From assembly GCF_024723825.1 (NCBI RefSeq), contig NZ_JANQBQ010000001.1, positions 248,001 through 312,000 on the forward strand: a DNA stretch of 64,000 bases, read 5' to 3'. The DNA is from Romboutsia lituseburensis (lineage in GTDB: Bacteria; Bacillota; Clostridia; Peptostreptococcales; Peptostreptococcaceae). Under the pieces are notes generated by a model. It was given only the letters and a program-made list of their open reading frames with translations. It did no database searches and was not told where the DNA came from. Made by a program: the position numbers and the translations under genes. This document shows positions 17,782 through 27,713 of the stretch, in pieces (the first letter of the stretch is position 1; every line of letters begins with the position of its first letter).

Positions 17782-18987
17782 ATGTCTAAAGTATATATAG
17801 TAGATGCAAAAAGAAGTCCAATCGGTAAGTTTTTAGGGGGATTATCTACAGTAGAACCAGCAGAACTTGCTGGTCAAGTAATTAAATCAGTAATAGAAAC
17901 TAATAAGGTAGATGTAAGTAAAATAGATGAAGTAATATTAGGGAATGTATTACCAGCAGGTCAAGGTCAAGGTATAGCAAGGCAAGCAGCATTAAATGCC
18001 GACATACCATATGAAGTTCCAGCTTATGGAGTAAATATAATATGTGGAAGTGGTATGAAAACAGTTATGACTGCATATTCACAAATAAAAGCAGGAATGG
18101 GAGATTTAATAGTAGCAGGTGGGGTAGAAGTAATGTCTCAAGTTCCATATGTAACAGAAACTTCAATAAGAACTGGTAGTAAAATGGGTGGTATGAATCT
18201 TAAAGATAGTTTAGTATTAGATGGTTTAACTGATGCATTTAATAATTACCACATGGGAATAACTGCTGAAAACGTATCTGAAAAATATAATATAACAAGA
18301 GCTATGCAAGATGAATTTGCTTTCAAATCTCAACAAAAAGCAATCAATGCAATAGATAGCAAAAGATTTGTAGATGAAATAGTTCCAATAGAGGTGAAAA
18401 CAAGAAAAGGTTCAGTAATAGTAGATACTGACGAATATCCAAATAGAAATACAGATTTAGAAAAACTTTCAAAATTAAGACCAGCATTTAAAAAAGACGG
18501 AACTGTAACAGCAGGAAATGCATCTGGTATAAATGATGGAGCTAGTATAGTGCTTGTAGCATCTGAAAAGGCAGTTAAGGAACATGGATTAAAGCCAATA
18601 GCTGAGTTAGTATCAGTAGGGCAAGGAGGAGTAGATCCTTCAGTAATGGGACTTGGACCTGTACCTGCTATAAAAGATGCATTAAACAAAGCTAGCATGA
18701 ACTTAGCTGATATGGAGTTGATAGAGTTAAATGAAGCTTTTGCATCTCAATCATTAGGTGTAATAAAAGAGTTGAAAGATTATTATGGTGTTGATGATGC
18801 TTGGTTTGAAGAAAGAACTAATGTAAATGGTGGAGCAATAGCAATAGGACATCCGTTAGGTGCATCTGGAGCTAGAATAATAACAACACTTTTATATGAA
18901 ATGAAAAAGAGAGAATTAAAACATGGGTTAGCATCTCTTTGCATAGGTGGAGGAATGGGAACTTGTGTAATAGTTAAATCAATATAA
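17782..18987 (+). CDS. thlA: Acetyl-CoA acetyltransferase (thiolase)
   Basis: A 401-residue thiolase that interconverts two acetyl-CoA and acetoacetyl-CoA. The acyl-accepting Cys88 lies in NIICGSGMKT, the catalytic His in AIGHPLGASGAR (near 355) and the second Cys in SLCIGGGMGTCV near 385. In this context it cleaves acetoacetyl-CoA formed by the CoA-transferase during lysine fermentation and also starts butyrate synthesis from acetyl-CoA. ATG 17782 follows TAGGGGGAAAAG. It heads the large operon and has a 190-base gap before the next gene. Confidence 0.95.
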   Translation: MSKVYIVDAKRSPIGKFLGGLSTVEPAELAGQVIKSVIETNKVDVSKIDEVILGNVLPAGQGQGIARQAALNADIPYEVPAYGVNIICGSGMKTVMTAYSQIKAGMGDLIVAGGVEVMSQVPYVTETSIRTGSKMGGMNLKDSLVLDGLTDAFNNYHMGITAENVSEKYNITRAMQDEFAFKSQQKAINAIDSKRFVDEIVPIEVKTRKGSVIVDTDEYPNRNTDLEKLSKLRPAFKKDGTVTAGNASGINDGASIVLVASEKAVKEHGLKPIAELVSVGQGGVDPSVMGLGPVPAIKDALNKASMNLADMELIELNEAFASQSLGVIKELKDYYGVDDAWFEERTNVNGGAIAIGHPLGASGARIITTLLYEMKKRELKHGLASLCIGGGMGTCVIVKSI

Positions 18988-19083
18988 ATACTTAACCTTA
19001 AAATCAAATTGATTAAATGAAACATCTATTATGAAAATATTAGTATGTGAATATTAAAAAATATACATATATATATAAAAGGG

Positions 19084-19104
19084 TTCTACAACGAACATGT
19101 AGAA
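19084..19104 (+). promoter_or_regulatory. Hairpin or operator between thl and crt
   Basis: TTCTACA (19084-19090) and TGTAGAA (19098-19104) form a perfect 7-base inverted repeat with a 7-base loop, inside the 192-base thl-crt gap. No U-run follows. It may be an operator or a transcript-stability hairpin. Confidence 0.35.
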
Positions 19105-19179
19105 ATATAATATATAACCACAAACAAAAACGAATTTTGAAAAAATGTACTTAAGTTAATAGTATAAGAGGGTGGGAAA

Positions 19180-19992
19180 GTGTTTAAAAATTTAAATTGT
19201 ACTAAATCAGGGAATGTTTATACAATTAAGATTACTAGAGAAAAATATTTAAATTCATTGAATGAAGAGGTTTTACAGGACTTAGATAGAGCTATTGATA
19301 TTATTTCTAATGATGAAGATATTTATGTAGGAATAATAACAGGTATTGGGAAAACATTTGTTGCGGGAGCTGATATAGGAGCAATGAAGGAAATGAGTTT
19401 CAACGAAGGGGTAAAATTTTCTGAGTATGGAAATTCCATATTTAAAAAAATAGAAAACTGTGAGAAACCAATAATTGCAGCTATAAATGGATTTTGCTTA
19501 GGTGGGGGCTTAGAACTTGCTATGAGTTGTGATATTAGAATAGCAAGCCAAAATGCTAAGTTTGGACAAGTAGAAGCGAATCTTGGAATAATTCCAGGTT
19601 TTGGTGGAACTCAAAGACTACCTAGGATAGTTGGTATAGCAAAAGCTAAAGAACTTGTATATACAGCACAAATAATAAAAGCAGAAGAAGCTGAAAATAT
19701 AGGTTTAGTAAATAAAGTAACAACAAAAGAAGCATTATTAGATGAATGTTTAGAAATGGCCAATTTAATAGCAACTAAAGGGCAAATAGCACTTAGATAT
19801 GCTAAAAACGCTATAAATAATGGTTATGAAATGGATATAGATAAAGGCATAAACTTAGAAAGTAATTTATTTGGATTATGCTTTGCAAGTGAAGATCAAG
19901 AAGAAGGTATGAGTGCTTTCTTAGAAAAGAGAGAAGCAAAATTCATAAACACTATTAAAAAAGTAAATAGTTCATTAGAAGGTAATGTGTAA
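19180..19992 (+). CDS. crt: 3-hydroxybutyryl-CoA dehydratase (crotonase)
   Basis: A 270-residue enoyl-CoA hydratase-family enzyme that dehydrates 3-hydroxybutyryl-CoA to crotonyl-CoA. Seen: the oxyanion-hole segment FVAGADIGAMKEM near residue 65, NGFCLGGGLELAMSCDIR near 105 and the acid/base segment VEANLGIIPGFGGTQRLPR near 130. The start is GTG 19180 behind GAGGGTGGG. It lies between thl and hbd in the butyrate order. Since Kal already yields crotonyl-CoA from lysine, Crt together with Hbd serves the acetyl-CoA-derived branch. Confidence 0.93.
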   Translation: MFKNLNCTKSGNVYTIKITREKYLNSLNEEVLQDLDRAIDIISNDEDIYVGIITGIGKTFVAGADIGAMKEMSFNEGVKFSEYGNSIFKKIENCEKPIIAAINGFCLGGGLELAMSCDIRIASQNAKFGQVEANLGIIPGFGGTQRLPRIVGIAKAKELVYTAQIIKAEEAENIGLVNKVTTKEALLDECLEMANLIATKGQIALRYAKNAINNGYEMDIDKGINLESNLFGLCFASEDQEEGMSAFLEKREAKFINTIKKVNSSLEGNV

Positions 19993-20042
19993 ATATTTTA
20001 TACATTGAAATATATACATTTTATATTTAGGGGGAACACATC

Positions 20043-20885
20043 ATGAAAGTAATGGTAATAGGAAGCGGTACTATGGGAAGTGGTATTGCTGAAGTATTTA
20101 TATCAAATGGGCATGAAGTAATTCTTAGAGATATAAGTGAAGATATTGTAGATAAAGGTGTTAAATTAATAACAAAAAATTTAGATAGAAAAGTATTAAA
20201 AGAAAAAATAAAAGAAGAAGATAAAATTCAAATATTAAGTAGACTTGAAAAAACTATAGACCTTGAAAAAGCAAAAGACTGTGATTTAGTAATAGAAGCT
20301 ATAGTTGAAAATATACAAATTAAAAAGCAATTGTTTAAAGATTTAGATGCTATATGTAAGAAAGAAACTATATTAGCAACAAATACATCATCTTTATCAA
20401 TAACAGATTTATCAGTAAGCACAAACAGACCAGATAAAGTTATAGGAATGCACTTCTTCAATCCAGCACCAGTTATGAAATTGATTGAAGTAATAGACGG
20501 CATGCTAACATCAGAGCAAACACATCAGACAATATTAGAATTATCCACACAATTAGAAAAAACACCAGTAAGCGTAAAAGAATCACCAGGATTTGTAGTT
20601 AATAGAATATTAGTACCTATGATAAATGAGGCAATAGGAATATTTGCAGAAAATATTGCTAGTGCAAAAGATATAGATGATGCTATGAAGTTAGGAGCTA
20701 ATCATCCAATAGGGCCTTTAGCATTAGGAGACCTTATAGGTTTAGATGTATGTCTAAATATAATGGAAGTACTTTATACTGAATTTGGAGATTCAAAATA
20801 TAGACCACATCCACTTCTTAAAAAGATGGTTAGAGGTGGAATACTAGGAAGAAAAACTAAAAAAGGATTTTACGATTATAACTAA
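20043..20885 (+). CDS. hbd: 3-hydroxybutyryl-CoA dehydrogenase
   Basis: A 280-residue NAD(P)-dependent dehydrogenase that reduces acetoacetyl-CoA to 3-hydroxybutyryl-CoA. The Rossmann motif GSGTMGSG is at residues 7-14. The catalytic-His segment [17 protein letters not shown] is near 140, followed by the C-terminal helical domain ([16 protein letters not shown]). ATG 20043 follows TAGGGGGAACAC. The length is normal for the family. It sits 50 bases behind crt. Confidence 0.95.
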   Translation: MKVMVIGSGTMGSGIAEVFISNGHEVILRDISEDIVDKGVKLITKNLDRKVLKEKIKEEDKIQILSRLEKTIDLEKAKDCDLVIEAIVENIQIKKQLFKDLDAICKKETILATNTSSLSITDLSVSTNRPDKVIGMHFFNPAPVMKLIEVIDGMLTSEQTHQTILELSTQLEKTPVSVKESPGFVVNRILVPMINEAIGIFAENIASAKDIDDAMKLGANHPIGPLALGDLIGLDVCLNIMEVLYTEFGDSKYRPHPLLKKMVRGGILGRKTKKGFYDYN

Positions 20886-20999
20886 TTTATTTAAAAAAGA
20901 AGTTAATCTAGAGCTCCTACACTATATATAGATGGATGTTGAGGAACTAGTTTAATCATAAAAAAGCTAATCATTTTCAGAAAAGAGGGGAAATTTTTA

Positions 21000-22124
21000 A
21001 TGGAAAAATATGAATTATTAAAACAAATGTATAGTGAGTTTACACAAAATGAGGTAGCTCCTATAGCTCATGAAATAGATGAGGAAGAAAAGTTTCCATA
21101 TGAAACTGTTGAAAAATTGAGCAAATATGGATTTTTAGGAATACCTTTCCCTAAAGAGTATGGTGGAGAAGGTGGAGACTATTTAGGTTACTCAATGGCT
21201 GTTGAAGAATTATCTAAAGCATGTGCAACTACAGGGGTAATAGTTTCAGCTCATACTTCATTATGTGGAAGTCCTATATTTGAGTTTGGTACAAAAGAAC
21301 AAAAAGAAAAATTCTTAGTTCCTCTAGCTAAAGGTGAAAAGCTAGGTGCATTTGGTTTAACTGAGCCTAATGCAGGTACAGATGCATCAGGTCAACAAAC
21401 TATAGCTGTATTAGATGGAGATGAATATGTATTAAATGGTTCAAAGGTATTTATAACTAATGCAGGACCAGCCGATACATACGTAGTAATGGCTATGACT
21501 GATAAATCTAAAGGAACTCGTGGAATATCAGCTTTCATAGTTGAAAAAGGAACTGAAGGTTTCTCTGTAGGTAAAAAAGAAAAGAAATTAGGAATAAGAG
21601 GGTCTGCAACTTGTGAGTTGATATTTGAAAATTGTAGAATACCTAAAGAAAATATGTTAGGAAAAGAAGGTCAAGGCTTTAAGATAGCTATGAAGACACT
21701 AGACGGTGGTCGTATAGGAATAGCAGCACAAGCTCTTGGGATAGCTCAAGGAGCATTAGATGTTACTGTTAACTATGTTAAAGAAAGAAAGCAATTTGGT
21801 AGAAGTATAGCTGCATTCCAAAATACTCAATTTGAATTAGCTGATATGAAAACTAAGGTTGAAGCTGCAAGACATTTAGTATATGATGCTGCAACTAAAA
21901 AAGATTCAGGTAAATCATACGGTGTAGAAGCAGCAATGGCAAAACTTTACGCTGCAGAAGTTGCAATGGAAGTTACTACTAAAGCAGTTCAACTTCATGG
22001 TGGATATGGATATACACGTGAATATGAAGTTGAAAGAATGATGAGAGATGCAAAAATAACTGAGATATATGAAGGAACAAGTGAAGTTCAAAAAATGGTA
22101 ATAAGTGCAAACTTACTTAAATAG
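21000..22124 (+). CDS. bcd: Butyryl-CoA dehydrogenase
   Basis: A 374-residue FAD-dependent acyl-CoA dehydrogenase that reduces crotonyl-CoA to butyryl-CoA. The family signatures GAFGLTEPNAGTDASG (about 118-133) and QLHGGYGYTREYEVERMMRD (near 335) are present, and the catalytic Glu is Glu358 in YEGTSEVQ. It is followed directly by etfB and etfA, the classic clostridial Bcd-EtfAB complex, which bifurcates electrons from NADH to crotonyl-CoA and ferredoxin (established for the complex; inferred here). ATG 21000 follows AAGAGGGGAAA. Confidence 0.95.
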   Translation: MEKYELLKQMYSEFTQNEVAPIAHEIDEEEKFPYETVEKLSKYGFLGIPFPKEYGGEGGDYLGYSMAVEELSKACATTGVIVSAHTSLCGSPIFEFGTKEQKEKFLVPLAKGEKLGAFGLTEPNAGTDASGQQTIAVLDGDEYVLNGSKVFITNAGPADTYVVMAMTDKSKGTRGISAFIVEKGTEGFSVGKKEKKLGIRGSATCELIFENCRIPKENMLGKEGQGFKIAMKTLDGGRIGIAAQALGIAQGALDVTVNYVKERKQFGRSIAAFQNTQFELADMKTKVEAARHLVYDAATKKDSGKSYGVEAAMAKLYAAEVAMEVTTKAVQLHGGYGYTREYEVERMMRDAKITEIYEGTSEVQKMVISANLLK

Positions 22125-22152
22125 TCTTGAGAGAAATTTGGGAGGGAAAAAC

Positions 22153-22950
22153 ATGAATATATTAGTTTGTATAAAACAAGTGCCAGATACAACAGAAGTA
22201 AAGTTAGATCCTAAAACTGGTACATTAATAAGAGATGGAATTCCAAGTATAATAAATCCTGATGATAAAGCAGGGATAGAAGAAGCAATAAGCATAAAAG
22301 AGCAAACGGGAGCTACTATAACTGTATTAACAATGGGACCTCCTCAAGCTAAAAATGCACTAAAAGAAGCTTTAGCAATGGGTGCTGATAGAGCTATACT
22401 TCTTACAGACAGAGCATTTGCTGGAGCTGATACACTTGCAACTTCAAAAACAATAGCAGGTGCTATAAAAAATATAGAGCATGATTTAATAATAGCAGGA
22501 AGACAAGCGATAGATGGAGATACTGCACAAGTTGGTCCTCAAATTGCAAATCATCTTGGTATACCATCAATAACATATGTTGAAAAAATGGAAGTTGAAG
22601 GAGACACTATAACAGTAAACAGAGCGTTTGAAGATGGATATCAAGTTATAAAGGCTAAGATGCCAGTACTTGTAACTACTTTAAAAGAAATGAATAGTCC
22701 AAGATACATGAAAATATCTAGAATATACGATTGTATGTCAGAAGATAAGATAGAAATTTGGGGATTAAAGGATATAGAAGTTAACTTAGAAGAAATAGGA
22801 TTAAAAGGTTCGCCAACTAAAGTTAAAAAGTCTTTTACTAAAGGAGTTAAGGCTAAAGGTACACTTCATGATGTAGGAGAACAAGAAGCAGCATCATTAA
22901 TTATAAATTCTTTAAAAGAAAAGTTTATACTAACTGAAGCAAAAGCTTAA
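22153..22950 (+). CDS. etfB: Electron transfer flavoprotein beta subunit
   Basis: A 265-residue EtfB, the smaller subunit of the flavoprotein that passes electrons to Bcd. The N-terminus MNILVCIKQVPDTTEVKLDP is typical, and the family segment ADTLATSKTIAGAIK and the signature-like DGDTAQVGPQIA with FEDGYQVIKAKMP follow. I start it at ATG 22153 behind GGGAGGGAAA; a longer in-frame reading that begins inside bcd has no family match. It lies 28 bases after bcd and is followed by etfA. Confidence 0.95.
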   Translation: MNILVCIKQVPDTTEVKLDPKTGTLIRDGIPSIINPDDKAGIEEAISIKEQTGATITVLTMGPPQAKNALKEALAMGADRAILLTDRAFAGADTLATSKTIAGAIKNIEHDLIIAGRQAIDGDTAQVGPQIANHLGIPSITYVEKMEVEGDTITVNRAFEDGYQVIKAKMPVLVTTLKEMNSPRYMKISRIYDCMSEDKIEIWGLKDIEVNLEEIGLKGSPTKVKKSFTKGVKAKGTLHDVGEQEAASLIINSLKEKFILTEAKA

Positions 22951-23007
22951 AAAATGATTTGACAAAAAAATTACTAAAAAAGATAGTAATTAATAGGAGG
23001 AAAAACG

Positions 23008-23982
23008 ATGAGTGTAATGGTTTTTGTTGAACAAAGAAGCGGAGAACTACAAAATGTTTCTTTGGAATTATTAGGAAAAGGTAGAGAGTTAGCTGATAAA
23101 ATAAATAATAAATTAAGTGCTGTACTATTAGGCCATAATATAGAAAATTTAAGTGAAGAGCTTATACAATATGGAGCAGATGAAGTAGTTTGTGTTGAAG
23201 ATGAAAATTTAGATGTATACTTAACTAGTACATATACTAAAGCCCTTACAGAAGTAATTAACAAAAAAGATCCAGATATAGTTTTAGTAGGAGCAACTAC
23301 AATAGGTAGAGACTTAGCTCCAAGAGTAAGTGCTACTATAGGGACAGGGCTTACAGCAGACTGTACATCACTTGAAATAGATGAAGAAAACCAAGGATTA
23401 TTAATGACTAGACCAGCATTTGGTGGGAATATAATGGCTACAATAATATGTCCAAATCATAGACCACAAATGAGTACTGTAAGACCTGGAGTTATGAAAA
23501 AGCTAGAAAGAGATATAGCTAGAACAGGTAATATAGAAAAGATAGACGTTGATTTCTCAGAATGTGATAAGAATGTAGAAGTATTAAAATATGTTAAGGA
23601 AAATGTAAAAAAGGTTAACATAGAAGATGCAAAGGTTCTTATATCAGCAGGTAGAGGAATTGGTTCTAAAGAAAATATGGATGCTGTATATGAATTAGCA
23701 GATATATTAGGAGCTGAAGTAAGTGCTTCTCGTGCTGTAGTTGATGCAGGATGGGTTGATAAATCTCGTCAAGTAGGTCAAACAGGTAAGACCGTAAGAC
23801 CAGATGTATATATTGCTTGTGGTATATCAGGAGCAATACAACATTTAGCTGGTATGGAAGAGTCTGAATATATAATTGCTATAAATAACAATAGCGATGC
23901 AGCAATATTTGAAGTAGCAGACCTTTCTTTAGTAGGAGATGTTAACAAAGTAATTAAAAACTTAATACAAGAGTTAGCATAG
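23008..23982 (+). CDS. etfA: Electron transfer flavoprotein alpha subunit
   Basis: A 324-residue EtfA. The C-terminal FAD-binding signature (KTVRPDVYIACGISGAIQHL) lies near 265-285 and SAGRGIGSKENM near 210. The N-terminal domain pairs with EtfB. ATG 23008 follows AATAGGAGGAAAAAC. It completes bcd-etfBA. A 13-bp hairpin follows before the lysine-specific genes begin. Confidence 0.95.
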   Translation: MSVMVFVEQRSGELQNVSLELLGKGRELADKINNKLSAVLLGHNIENLSEELIQYGADEVVCVEDENLDVYLTSTYTKALTEVINKKDPDIVLVGATTIGRDLAPRVSATIGTGLTADCTSLEIDEENQGLLMTRPAFGGNIMATIICPNHRPQMSTVRPGVMKKLERDIARTGNIEKIDVDFSECDKNVEVLKYVKENVKKVNIEDAKVLISAGRGIGSKENMDAVYELADILGAEVSASRAVVDAGWVDKSRQVGQTGKTVRPDVYIACGISGAIQHLAGMEESEYIIAINNNSDAAIFEVADLSLVGDVNKVIKNLIQELA

Positions 23983-23996
23983 AAAAAAGATTTTAA

Positions 23997-24030
23997 CTAA
24001 TTGGTATAGGTAAAAATCTATACCAATTAG
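23997..24030 (+). promoter_or_regulatory. Intercistronic hairpin between etfA and kal
   Basis: CTAATTGGTATAG and CTATACCAATTAG are perfect 13-base arms with an 8-base loop, 14 bases past the etfA stop. No U-run follows, so it is unlikely to be a full terminator. It may tune or protect the two halves of the operon mRNA. Confidence 0.65.
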
Positions 24031-24062
24031 CTAATATATATATTCATTAGGGGGAACTTAAT

Positions 24063-24443
24063 ATGAAAGCAATGATAAGACTTAGAATGGGAAGTCATGA
24101 TGCACATTATGGCGGAAATTTAGTAGATGGAGCTAAAATGCTTCAATTATTTGGAGATGTAGCTACTGAGTTACTTATTCAAAATGATGGGGATGAAGGA
24201 TTATTCAAAGCATACGATAGTGTTGAATTTTTAGCACCAGTATATGCTGGAGATTATATAGAAGCTGTTGGAGAAATAGTTAAGGTAGGAAATAGTTCAA
24301 GAAAAATGGTATTTGAAGCTAGAAAAGTTATAGTACCAAGATTTGATATAAGTGATTCAGCAGCAGATGTTTTAGAAGAACCAATAGTAGTTTGTAAGGC
24401 AAGTGGAACTTGTGTAGTACCTAAAGACAAGCAAAGATATTAG
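24063..24443 (+). CDS. kal: 3-aminobutyryl-CoA ammonia-lyase
   Basis: A 126-residue hot-dog-fold enzyme that removes ammonia from L-3-aminobutyryl-CoA to give crotonyl-CoA in the lysine pathway. Seen: [20 protein letters not shown] (residues 6-25) and [15 protein letters not shown], the hot-dog core. The size matches Kal of lysine fermenters. It directly precedes kce, the enzyme that makes its substrate. ATG 24063 follows TAGGGGGAAC. Confidence 0.9.
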   Translation: MKAMIRLRMGSHDAHYGGNLVDGAKMLQLFGDVATELLIQNDGDEGLFKAYDSVEFLAPVYAGDYIEAVGEIVKVGNSSRKMVFEARKVIVPRFDISDSAADVLEEPIVVCKASGTCVVPKDKQRY

Positions 24444-24467
24444 TTAAAAAAGGGGGAGCCGCTTAAT

Positions 24468-25313
24468 ATGGAAAAAGTAATAATTACAGCAGCTATAAGT
24501 GGTGCAGAAGTAACAAAAGAACATAATGAAAATGTACCATATACTGTAGAAGAAGTAGTAAGAGAAGCAAAATCTGCTTATGATGCTGGAGCTAGTATAA
24601 TACATCTTCATGTAAGACATGATGATGGTACTCCAACTCAAGATATAAATAGATTTAAAGAATGTATAGATGCAATAAAAGAGGTTTGTAAAGATGCGAT
24701 AGTTCAACCTTCAACTGGAGGGGCAGTTGGAATGAGCAATGAAGAAAGAGTACAGCCTGTAAACTTACATCCAGAAATGGCAACATTAGATTGTGGTACT
24801 TGTAACTTTGGTGGAGATGATATATTTGTTAACACTGAAAATACTATAAAAGAATTTGGTAAAAAGATGATAGAATTAAATGTTAAGCCAGAAATAGAAG
24901 TATTTGATAAAGGTATGGTAGACATGGCCTTAAGACTTAACAAAAAAGGATTTATAAATGATAATATGCACTTTAACTTTGTAATGGGAGTTAATGGTGG
25001 TATAAGTGGAACATATAGAGATTTAATGTTTATGAGACAAAGCATACCAAGTAATGCTACTTTCACTGTAAGTGGTGTAGGAAGATGTCAGTTTGACATG
25101 ATAGCACTAAGTGTGTTAATGGGAGGGCATGTCCGAGTAGGATTTGAGGATAATGTTTATATGGAAAAAGGTGTAAAAGCTAAATCTAATGGAGAATTAG
25201 TTCAAAAAGCTGCAAATATTGTTAAAGCATTAGGAAGACAAGTAGCTACACCAAAAGAAGCTCGTGAGATATTAGGTTTAGAAGTTAAGGAATTAACAGC
25301 ACAAGAAGCTTAA
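24468..25313 (+). CDS. kce: 3-keto-5-aminohexanoate cleavage enzyme
   Basis: A 281-residue BKACE-family enzyme: 3-keto-5-aminohexanoate plus acetyl-CoA gives acetoacetate and 3-aminobutyryl-CoA. Zinc-ligand segment IIHLHVRHDDG is near residues 44-54, and the substrate-binding QPSTGGAVGMS and DCGTCNFGG follow. The C-terminal Zn-ligand Glu region FTVSGVGRCQFDM is present. ATG 24468 follows AAAGGGGGAG. It sits 24 bases behind kal and 21 before the CoA-transferase, the order expected for the pathway. Confidence 0.93.
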   Translation: MEKVIITAAISGAEVTKEHNENVPYTVEEVVREAKSAYDAGASIIHLHVRHDDGTPTQDINRFKECIDAIKEVCKDAIVQPSTGGAVGMSNEERVQPVNLHPEMATLDCGTCNFGGDDIFVNTENTIKEFGKKMIELNVKPEIEVFDKGMVDMALRLNKKGFINDNMHFNFVMGVNGGISGTYRDLMFMRQSIPSNATFTVSGVGRCQFDMIALSVLMGGHVRVGFEDNVYMEKGVKAKSNGELVQKAANIVKALGRQVATPKEAREILGLEVKELTAQEA

Positions 25314-25334
25314 AATATATTAGGGGGAAAAAAC

Positions 25335-25988
25335 ATGAATAAGGTTATATCTTTAGAAAAATTAAAAGATATTTTTAAAGACGATATGACTATTATGATA
25401 GGTGGATTTTTAGGATGTGGTACTGGTGAGAAACTTATAGATGCACTTATACAATCAGATGCTAAGAATTTAACTATAATAGGAAATGATACTTCTTTTG
25501 TGGATAGAGGTATAGGAAGATTAATAGTAAATAATCAAGTAAAGAAAGTTATAGCGTCACACATTGGAACTAATGCACAGACTGGTCAGTTAATGAATGA
25601 AGGGAAGCTTGAAGTAGAATTATCTCCACAAGGAACTCTTATAGAAAGAGTAAGAGCAGGAGGATTTGGCTTAGGTGGAATATTAACTCCAACTGGGGTA
25701 GGAACATTAGTAGAAGAAAATAAACAAAAAGTAAGTGTTAATAATAAAGAGTATTTATTAGAAGAGCCATTAAGAGCAGATATAGCACTTGTTAAGGGTA
25801 GTATAGTAGATGAATTTGGTAACACAGTGTACAAAGGAACTACTAAAAACTTTAATCCAATGATAGCAATGGCAAGTGATATTGTAATTGTTGAAGCAGA
25901 AGAATTTGTAAATACTGGTGAAATTAATAAAGAAATGATTATGACTCCAGGTGTAGTAGTAGATTACATTGTAAAGGAGGCTAATTAA
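25335..25988 (+). CDS. atoD: Butyrate-acetoacetate CoA-transferase, subunit A
   Basis: A 217-residue alpha subunit of a family I CoA-transferase. The segment MIGGFLGCGTGEKLIDAL (about 21-38) and GGILTPTGVGTLVEENK are typical. With subunit B it moves CoA from butyryl-CoA to acetoacetate, giving butyrate and acetoacetyl-CoA for the thiolase. It is adjacent to atoA with no gap. ATG 25335 follows TTAGGGGGAAAA. Confidence 0.92.
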   Translation: MNKVISLEKLKDIFKDDMTIMIGGFLGCGTGEKLIDALIQSDAKNLTIIGNDTSFVDRGIGRLIVNNQVKKVIASHIGTNAQTGQLMNEGKLEVELSPQGTLIERVRAGGFGLGGILTPTGVGTLVEENKQKVSVNNKEYLLEEPLRADIALVKGSIVDEFGNTVYKGTTKNFNPMIAMASDIVIVEAEEFVNTGEINKEMIMTPGVVVDYIVKEAN

Positions 25989-26648
25989 ATGAATCCTAAA
26001 GAAACTATAGCAAGAAGGGTTGCCCAAGAATTTAAAGATGGTCAATTAATAAACCTAGGAATAGGACTTCCAACTTTAACTACAAATTATATTGAAGATG
26101 GAATAAATGTAACTTTCCAATCAGAAAATGGAATGGTTGGAATGGGAAAAGTTGCAGATACAGATGAAATAGATTTAGATATAACAAATGCAGGTGGACA
26201 ATGTGTAACTATAAATGATGATGGAGCTTTCTTTGATACAGCAACGTCTTTTGGATTAATCAGAGGAGGACACGTTGATGTAACAGTATTAGGAGCTTTA
26301 GAAGTAGATCAAAATGGAAACTTAGCTAACTGGATAGTTCCTGGGAAAATGGTTCCTGGTATGGGAGGAGCTATGGATTTAGTAGTTGGAGCTAAGAAAG
26401 TAATAGTTGCAATGTTACATACTGCTAAAGGAAAATCTAAAATACTTAAAAACTGTACCCTTCCATTGACTGCAAAGAATGTAGTTGATATGATAGTAAC
26501 TGAACTTGCTGTTATGAAAGTAACTGAAAAGGGATTACTTGTAACAGAAATTAGTGAAGGGGTAACTGTTAAAGAGTTAATAGAAATGACTGAGGCAGAC
26601 TTAATCATATCAGAAGATTTAGTATGTAGAGAAGTACAAACAATATAA
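25989..26648 (+). CDS. atoA: Butyrate-acetoacetate CoA-transferase, subunit B
   Basis: A 219-residue beta subunit. The catalytic Glu that forms the CoA-thioester intermediate is in [10 protein letters not shown] near residue 46, and [17 protein letters not shown] near 120 is a family signature. The gene follows atoD directly, its AAAGGAGG site lying within the atoD end. It closes the lysine cycle by regenerating acetoacetyl-CoA. Confidence 0.93.
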   Translation: MNPKETIARRVAQEFKDGQLINLGIGLPTLTTNYIEDGINVTFQSENGMVGMGKVADTDEIDLDITNAGGQCVTINDDGAFFDTATSFGLIRGGHVDVTVLGALEVDQNGNLANWIVPGKMVPGMGGAMDLVVGAKKVIVAMLHTAKGKSKILKNCTLPLTAKNVVDMIVTELAVMKVTEKGLLVTEISEGVTVKELIEMTEADLIISEDLVCREVQTI

Positions 26649-26664
26649 CAAGGGGGATATAAAG

Positions 26665-27696
26665 ATGAGAGGATGCAAGTATGGGACACATAGAGTAATA
26701 AAGGAGAACGTTTTACCTCAACCGGCTAAAAAAATAAGCAATGATATGAATATATATGATAATGAAATATTAATAGATGTTCAAGCTTTAAACATAGATT
26801 CAGCAAGTTTCACTCAAATAGAAGAAGAGTGTAATCATGATGTAGAAAAAATAAAAGCAAAAATATTAGAAATAGTAGAAGAAAAAGGTAAAATGCAAAA
26901 TCCAGTAACGGGTTCTGGAGGAATGTTAATAGGAACTATAGAAAAAATAGGTTCTGATTTAGAAGGAAAGATAGATCTAAAAGTAGGGGATAAGATAGCT
27001 ACACTTGTTTCTTTATCATTAACACCATTAAAGATAGAAGAAATAATAGATATAAAATCAGATATAGATAGAGTTGAAATCAAAGGGAAAGCGGTTTTAT
27101 TTGAAAGTGGGATATACGCAAAATTACCAACAGATATGGAAGAAACATTAGCACTAGCTGCTTTAGATGTAGCAGGAGCACCTGCTCAAACTCAAAAGTT
27201 AGTTAAAGAAGGTCAAAGTGTTTTAATACTAGGGGCTGCAGGTAAGTCAGGAATGCTTTGCTGTTATGAAGCTAGAAAAAAAGCAGGTAAAACAGGTAAG
27301 GTAATAGGGCTTGTAATAAATAAGGAACAAGCAGATTTTATAAAAGAAAATGATCTTGTTGATGAAGCAATAATAGTAGATGCTCAAAATCCTAATGCAG
27401 TTTTAAATAAAGTATTAGAAGTAAACGAGGGTAAAGAAGTAGATTTATCTATAAACTGTGTAAACGTTTCTAACACAGAAATGAGTACAATATTACCAGT
27501 TAGAGATGGAGGAATAGTATACTTCTTCTCAATGGCAACTGCATTTACAAAAGCAGCACTTGGAGCTGAAGGTGTTGGTAAAGATGTAGATATGATAATA
27601 GGGAATGGATACACTAAAGGGCATGCAGATGTTACATTAACAGCATTAAGAGAAAGTGAAACTTTAAGAAATATATTTAAAAAATTATACGTATAA
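26665..27696 (+). CDS. kdd: L-erythro-3,5-diaminohexanoate dehydrogenase
   Basis: A 343-residue NAD(P)-dependent oxidoreductase that deaminates 3,5-diaminohexanoate to 3-keto-5-aminohexanoate, the substrate of Kce. The N-terminus MRGCKYGTHRVIKENVLPQPA matches characterised Kdd proteins in style, and LILGAAGKSGMLCCYEARKK near 190 is the nucleotide-binding motif of a zinc-less medium-chain-like fold. ATG 26665 follows AAGGGGGATA. It sits between the CoA-transferase and kamA. Confidence 0.92.
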   Translation: MRGCKYGTHRVIKENVLPQPAKKISNDMNIYDNEILIDVQALNIDSASFTQIEEECNHDVEKIKAKILEIVEEKGKMQNPVTGSGGMLIGTIEKIGSDLEGKIDLKVGDKIATLVSLSLTPLKIEEIIDIKSDIDRVEIKGKAVLFESGIYAKLPTDMEETLALAALDVAGAPAQTQKLVKEGQSVLILGAAGKSGMLCCYEARKKAGKTGKVIGLVINKEQADFIKENDLVDEAIIVDAQNPNAVLNKVLEVNEGKEVDLSINCVNVSNTEMSTILPVRDGGIVYFFSMATAFTKAALGAEGVGKDVDMIIGNGYTKGHADVTLTALRESETLRNIFKKLYV

Positions 27697-27713
27697 TTAG
27701 GGGGGAAATAATC